Assembly: GCA_959601025.1 (NCBI GenBank)
Contig: CAUGOD010000024.1
Location: forward strand, 1 to 43,308
Direction: 5' to 3'
From: an uncultured Oscillospiraceae bacterium
GTDB taxonomy: Bacteria > Bacillota > Clostridia > Oscillospirales > Acutalibacteraceae
Length of the DNA: 43,308 nt
How positions within the stretch are numbered: position 1 is the first letter of the stretch; each line of letters starts with the position of its first letter. A program made the position numbers and the translations under genes. Positions 40,082 through 43,308 of this stretch are shown in pieces. Under the pieces are notes generated by a model that was given only the letters and a program-made list of their open reading frames with translations, made no database searches and had not been told where the DNA came from.

Positions 40082-40266
40082 AAGAAAGTTGGGAAACGTT
40101 GAAAGGTACCTCCCGGCGCAGGTGTCAAAGAAAACACGCCCCACAAAAGTGAGGTATGCGACTTGGGAGCGGCAGCTTGCCGCTGATCCGAGCGTGATTA
40201 GAGGATGTAAGAAAATCGGGGCATACCAACGGTTTGCAGGCTGACAGCAAGAGCTTTTAGCTCAGC
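40082..40266. other. Unassigned stretch at the left edge of the element remnant
   Basis: A plus-strand frame ending at 40244 gives 'VRYATWERQLAADPSV...CKKIGAYQRFAG', which could be the tail of a lost element gene, but I do not recognise it and no start is visible. No direct repeat matching the tRNA-Ser 3' ends was found here. Confidence 0.3.
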
Positions 40267-41650
40267 TTAATGCATTGCTTGCCGTACACCACGGAAAAAA
40301 GATTTAATTTCGTCGGGTATATCCTCCTCTGTAATCATATTAATAACCGCTTTTTTAGAAATCTTTAATTTTCGTTCCTCGTTCAACCATCGCATGATTC
40401 CCTTTAGGGTTTCCTTACCCATACCCACTCTACAAAGATCCGATAATTCCGTTGAGAGTTCGTTATCCGCTCGTATTTCTTCAGCTTTTTTGCGATATTC
40501 ATTACTGGAGCGATATAACTCCAACCCGTCAAAACTGGAAAGTTTTGATAGGTTGTCTTCAAGTACAGTAGCATATTTATATTTTGCCAACCGAATAGTA
40601 TCTTTTCAACAATTACAGATTTCCCTGTCTATTTATTTCTTCAACAGACGGCAGTTCTTTTTCCGGATTAAGCGCTTCTAACGTGCGCCGGATTAGACTC
40701 GCATCCAGCAGATAGGATTCAATTTCATAATTGTTGAGAAAATGGTAGTTGATATCTGCCTCCTCTGCTATATTTATCACGGCTTCGATGATATCATTGC
40801 TTAGTCCATCTCGGTCTCTCATAACAAAAACGGCGATCTCACGGTTCAATAACTCACGCAGCACCGGCTTAATATTAAACGGAAGTTTATCGTCTTTTGT
40901 TCGACCGGTAAGGCTTGCTACCGTGCGAGGGTCTACTAAACAATGGCAATTCAAAACCTGATCGCATTTTTGAAAATAATCAATATTTTTATCTTCGAAG
41001 AACAAGAGAACCCCATTGCTCTTCATTTTACTCAGTTCGTAACTGTCGATCCGCTCCGATATAATGTCATCTACTTCCTCCACTCTTGAAAGCGGCTCGA
41101 TATGCAGTGCATTGGAAATAGAAATAATTTCAGAAGGCATTGCTGCAGAAATAATGGCTGTTGAGTGTGTTGAGATGATGATTTGTATATTGAGCTCTTT
41201 TTGAATTTCACGCAGAGAATAAAACAGCGCAACCTGCATATTGGCATGAAGATGAGCGTCCGGCTCGTCCAATAATACAACAGCTGAATTTGCAGGACAG
41301 TAGCGGTAAATTGATGTTAGAATCTGGAGGACCTGCATCATGCCGCTTCCGGATGAGCAAAAATCAAGAGGTACTTTCGTGTTGTCAATTTGTTCGTCAT
41401 AATATGCATGGACATTGATGTCGTTAGTCTCATCAAATGACACGTTGTCGATGGAAAAACCAAAATCTCTTTCAAGTCTTGCAACAAGCTTAGTAAAGTT
41501 TTCTGGAACAGTTTCTTTCGTGTCGAGCAACAGATTCCGGATAATCTCGCTTGCACGTCCATCTCTAAGGCGATTTCTAAGTGCTAAAGATAAGGCTTTT
41601 TCCTCCGAAGAAACAAGGCCGACAAAACCGGAGATTAGCAGAGCTTCTTT
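40267..41650 (-). pseudogene. Truncated and frameshifted OLD-like AAA ATPase/TOPRIM protein
   Basis: What remains is the C-terminal half of an ATPase of the OLD or RecF-like type. Visible parts: ABC signature 'SSGSGMMQVLQ', Walker B 'AVVLLDEPDAHLHANM', switch histidine 'ISTHSTAI', then TOPRIM-like 'LLFFEDKNID' and 'VFVMRDRDGLS'. The N-terminal half with the Walker A loop is missing; the frame stays open without a start codon up to 41650 ('SEEKALSLALRNRLRDGRASEIIRNLL'), where a stop is reached. Near 40600-40620 the frame ends (after INRQGNL) and continues in another frame as 'KDTIRLAKYKYATVLEDN', so at least one indel is present. OLD proteins are nucleases, often in phage defence; this copy should be inactive. 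Confidence 0.75.
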
Positions 41651-42724
41651 TTACCTTGAGCTTCTTACGAAAACGCTTGAGGAACGTCGGCAGCACGTTC
41701 CGTTGCGGTACTCGAAAATTCCGTTGGATATGCCTTTTGTGGACTATTTGAATTTGTGGTTGAAGACGAAAACCAAGATTCAGGCAAACACATATTCGGG
41801 GTATCAAACCGCGATAAACGGAAAAATCGCCAAGTTCTTTGGGCAGATCGGGAGTACATTGGGAAATCTGAAGCCTGAAGATTTCGAAGATTACTATGAT
41901 TATCTTCTTATTGAATGCGGTTGGATGATTGCACTGCGCTTCATCATCATCGCATCATGAAGCAGGCTTTGTCTTATGGGGTAAAAAAGGAACCGCTGCT
42001 TTACAACGTCATGGACAAAGTAGAAGCACCGGCGGACAGTGATTTTGAAGGCGAATATTACAGGGCGTCGGAAGCGCGCGAATTGCTTGAAAAGGCAAAG
42101 GAAGATCCTCTCTACATCGTCGTACTACTCACAACATATTACGGTTTACGCCGCAGCGAGGTTCTGGGATTGCGCTGGTCGGCTATTGACTTTGAAGCAA
42201 ACACGATCTCAATAGAAAGAAAAGTCATAATGGCCAGTCGTGACGGTAAAAGGGAAATGCACGACTTGAAAAAGACAAAATCCAGATCAAGCAGGAGAAC
42301 CCTGCCGCTGATTGGTGTAGTAAAGGAAGCGCTTTTAAAGCATAAAGAACTGCATGAAGAGTACAAGCGGGTATTTAAAAGCTATAACCAAGGGACAGAA
42401 GGATATATCTGTACTGATGTATTGGGAAAGCTGTTTTCTCCGGATTATGTGACAAATCACTTTCGAGTATTGTTGAATCATAGTGGTATGAGGATAATCA
42501 GGTTTCATGATCTTCGGCATACATGTGCAACTTTGCTTGTCCTAAATGGAATGTCATTGCTGAATGTATCCCGCTGGCTCGGACATAGCAGTACGGCAAT
42601 AACAGACAAGTACTATCTGCACTTTGATGTGAAATCTCAGATTGAATTGGCGATTAAAATGGGCGAAATTCTGCCCCATCAACTTGCCGAGGATGTCAGG
42701 GAAGCATTTCTTGGTGACGGATAA
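41641..42724 (+). pseudogene. Tyrosine recombinase (phage-type integrase), 5'-truncated and frameshifted
   Basis: The core-binding part ('FVDYLNLWLKTKTKIQANTYSGYQTAINGKI') runs in one frame to 'DYYDYLLIECG' and then continues, one base out of frame, as 'LDDCTALHHHRIMKQALSYGVKK' at about 41920, consistent with a single missing base in the GAATGCGGTTGG region. The catalytic domain after that is complete: R in YYGLRRSEVLGLRW, HDLRHTCATLL, and WLGHSSTAITDKYY. The N-terminal arm-binding domain is absent; the frame upstream runs antisense into the ATPase remnant with no start. It was probably the integrase of an element inserted at the adjacent tRNA-Ser gene. A sequencing error could explain the frameshift but not the missing 5' end. 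Confidence 0.8.
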
Positions 42725-42732
42725 TAAGGGCG

Positions 42733-42772
42733 ATAAAAAATCGCTGAATCTGATTTCTCAAATTCAGCGATT
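42733..42772 (-). terminator. Terminator of the tRNA-Ser cluster
   Basis: AATCGCTGAAT (42739-42749) pairs with ATTCAGCGATT (42762-42772). Read on the minus strand the stem is followed by a T6 run, so it ends tRNA transcription; on the plus strand it could stop the integrase transcript. Confidence 0.8.
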
Positions 42773-42798
42773 ATAGCAGGTCTTCACAAATGATCTGG

Positions 42799-42885
42799 CG
42801 GAGAAGATGGGATTTGAACCCATGCGCCGGTCACCCGACCTACTCTCTTAGCAGGGGAGCCCCTTCACCACTTGGGTACTTCTCC
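42799..42885 (-). tRNA. tRNA-Ser(GCT)
   Basis: Acceptor GGAGAAG pairs with CTTCTCC, the D arm and long variable arm are typical of serine tRNAs, and the T arm ends ATGGGTTCAAATCCCAT. The anticodon loop is CTGCTAA (anticodon GCT, codons AGC/AGU). CCA is encoded (42796-42798). The anticodon stem CTCCC/GAGAG has one C-A mismatch (position 30-40). The 3' end faces the integrase remnant. Confidence 0.93.
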
Positions 42886-42903
42886 GGATCAATGGCTTTT
42901 TGG

Positions 42904-42988
42904 CGGAGAGTCTGGGATTTGAACCCAGGAAACCTTTCGGTTTGCCGCTTTTCAAGAGCGGTGCCTTCAACCACTCGGCCAACTCTCC
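42904..42988 (-). tRNA. tRNA-Ser(TGA)
   Basis: Acceptor GGAGAGT pairs with ACTCTCC; the anticodon stem-loop is CCGCT-CTTGAAA-AGCGG (anticodon TGA, codon UCA), with a long variable arm and T arm CTGGGTTCAAATCCCAG. CCA is encoded (42901-42903). All stems pair well. It is 18 bp upstream (in transcription) of the tRNA-Ser(GCT). Confidence 0.94.
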
Positions 42989-43099
42989 ATATTAAATTGC
43001 TGTTTGTGGTGTTCCAAAATCTTGTTGAAACTGACGCGAAATTGACGCCGCTTTTAGCTATGTCTGCCAGAGAAGTACCCGTATCCCTTATCTATCGGG
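42989..43099. other. Spacer between tRNA-Ser(TGA) and the half tRNA
   Basis: No gene is visible. The plus-strand frame crossing this stretch and both tRNAs is a shadow. The right part (from about 43020) is joined to the half tRNA-Ser and may be foreign sequence left by an insertion. Confidence 0.4.
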
Positions 43100-43117
43100 A
43101 CTTGTAGGCTCTCACGG

Positions 43118-43174
43118 ACCTCAAGGCGCTTCTGTTTTCAAGACCAGCTCCATAAACCGCTCGGACACCTCTCC
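43118..43174 (-). pseudogene. 5' half of a tRNA-Ser(TGA), broken after the anticodon loop
   Basis: Starting at 43174 the minus strand reads GGAGAGGTGTCCGAGCGG, then the anticodon region CTGGT-CTTGAAA-AC, as in a standard tRNA-Ser(TGA). After the anticodon loop the expected ACCAG stem is broken, and no T arm (GGTTCGAATCC) or acceptor partner CCTCTCC follows. The gene is therefore half a tRNA, placed directly behind a good promoter. It probably cannot fold into a functional tRNA. Confidence 0.75.
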
Positions 43175-43193
43175 GTGTCGATTGACGCAGATT

Positions 43194-43222
43194 ATAATAC
43201 CATCTTCCCGAGCGGTTGTCAA
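43194..43222 (-). promoter_or_regulatory. Sigma-A promoter of the tRNA-Ser cluster
   Basis: On the minus strand: -35 TTGACA (43217-43222), 17-nt spacer, -10 TATTAT (43194-43199), overlapping TATAAT. The predicted start lies about 12 nt before the half tRNA. Confidence 0.78.
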
Positions 43223-43308
43223 CAGCCTTCTTCGTCCTTTCCGCACGATTTTGTGTAAGTTTGTCAAACATATTGGACAGCGAAGTCAAGAGGAGAAAGC
43301 CAACGGAG
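43223..43308. other. Right edge, no gene recognised
   Basis: Upstream flank of the tRNA promoter. A minus-strand frame starting near 43289 runs through the promoter and the half tRNA and is rejected as a gene. Confidence 0.4.

Larger units (their letters stand above)
40267..42724. mobile_element. Decayed integrative-element remnant
   Basis: Two broken genes, an OLD-like ATPase (-) and a tyrosine integrase (+), lie between the terminator at 40081 and the 3' end of tRNA-Ser(GCT). The base composition is richer in A+T than the sugar genes. The integrase directly next to a tRNA 3' end is the classical arrangement for elements that insert into tRNA genes. No flanking direct repeat could be found, so the borders are approximate. 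Confidence 0.65.

Noticed and set aside
39815..40144. Minus-strand frame with 'LPGGMSKLWNDMIQRIIQDRN'
   Set aside because: No ribosome site, runs through the terminator and into the lipoprotein gene, no recognised family.
42790..43107. Plus-strand frame 'RRWDLNPCAGHP...' across the tRNA genes
   Set aside because: It is the reverse complement of two tRNA-Ser genes; such peptides are common false genes.
43092..43289. Minus-strand frame at the right edge
   Set aside because: It crosses a strong promoter and the half tRNA; no family features.

Overview
The window looks like a chromosomal segment of a GC-rich, Gram-positive gut-type Clostridia member (Oscillospiraceae/Ruminococcaceae-like). This is inferred from several things: AGGAGG- or GAAAGG-type ribosome binding sites, sigma-A promoters, lipoprotein and sortase-type surface signals, the tail of a YaaH/SleL-like GH18 spore-cortex hydrolase at the left edge, and many ABC sugar transporter parts without a dedicated ATPase. 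Almost everything up to about 39.9 kb concerns uptake and breakdown of a beta-mannan-like or otherwise complex glycan.

Layout. (1) 1-131: end of a GH18 gene, then a bidirectional terminator. (2) 241-1200 (-): class I mannose-6-phosphate isomerase; divergent from it, 1478-3945 (+): a TIM-barrel amidohydrolase and an L-fucose/L-arabinose-isomerase-like protein. (3) 4181-5203 (-): a LacI-type regulator whose promoter contains an 18-bp perfect palindrome. (4) 5747-24544 (+): one long operon of nine genes: a 948-aa solute-binding protein fused to two beta-sandwich modules, two permeases, an NHL-TPR-Yip1 membrane protein, a DUF5696-like lipoprotein, two more permeases, a second solute-binding lipoprotein, a 1544-aa repeat-rich wall protein with a GH5-like but apparently degenerate catalytic domain, and a GH130 mannosyl-phosphorylase, closed by a strong terminator. 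(5) 24662-26775: PHP-family metallohydrolase and ThuA-like protein. (6) 26877-29213: GH26 mannanase without a signal peptide and a Gfo/Idh/MocA oxidoreductase, under its own promoter. (7) 29317-32643: a second Gfo/Idh/MocA oxidoreductase, a two-part ThrE-type exporter and a class II aldolase. (8) 32747-33547 (-): DeoR-type regulator; divergent from it, 33841-39882: class III aminotransferase-like protein, FGGY kinase, CE2-type acetylesterase and a glycosidase-like lipoprotein. (9) 40.1-42.8 kb: decayed mobile-element remnant (OLD-like ATPase and tyrosine integrase, both truncated and frameshifted). (10) 42.8-43.2 kb (-): tRNA-Ser(GCT), tRNA-Ser(TGA) and a broken half tRNA-Ser behind a good promoter.

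How it may work together (inference): surface proteins bind the polymer or its fragments, the two permease pairs import acetylated manno-oligosaccharides using a shared ATPase encoded elsewhere, and cytoplasmic CE2, GH26 and GH130 deacetylate, cut and phosphorolyse them. The released mannose would enter glycolysis through mannose-6-phosphate isomerase. PHP, ThuA, the oxidoreductases, aminotransferase, kinase and aldolase suggest a second, unusual sugar or sugar derivative. A 9-bp dyad, GAATGATTC, recurs in the promoter regions of manA and the GH26 operon, with a near copy at the aminotransferase operon, which suggests joint regulation. The most interesting part is the nine-gene operon with its unusual surface and membrane proteins.
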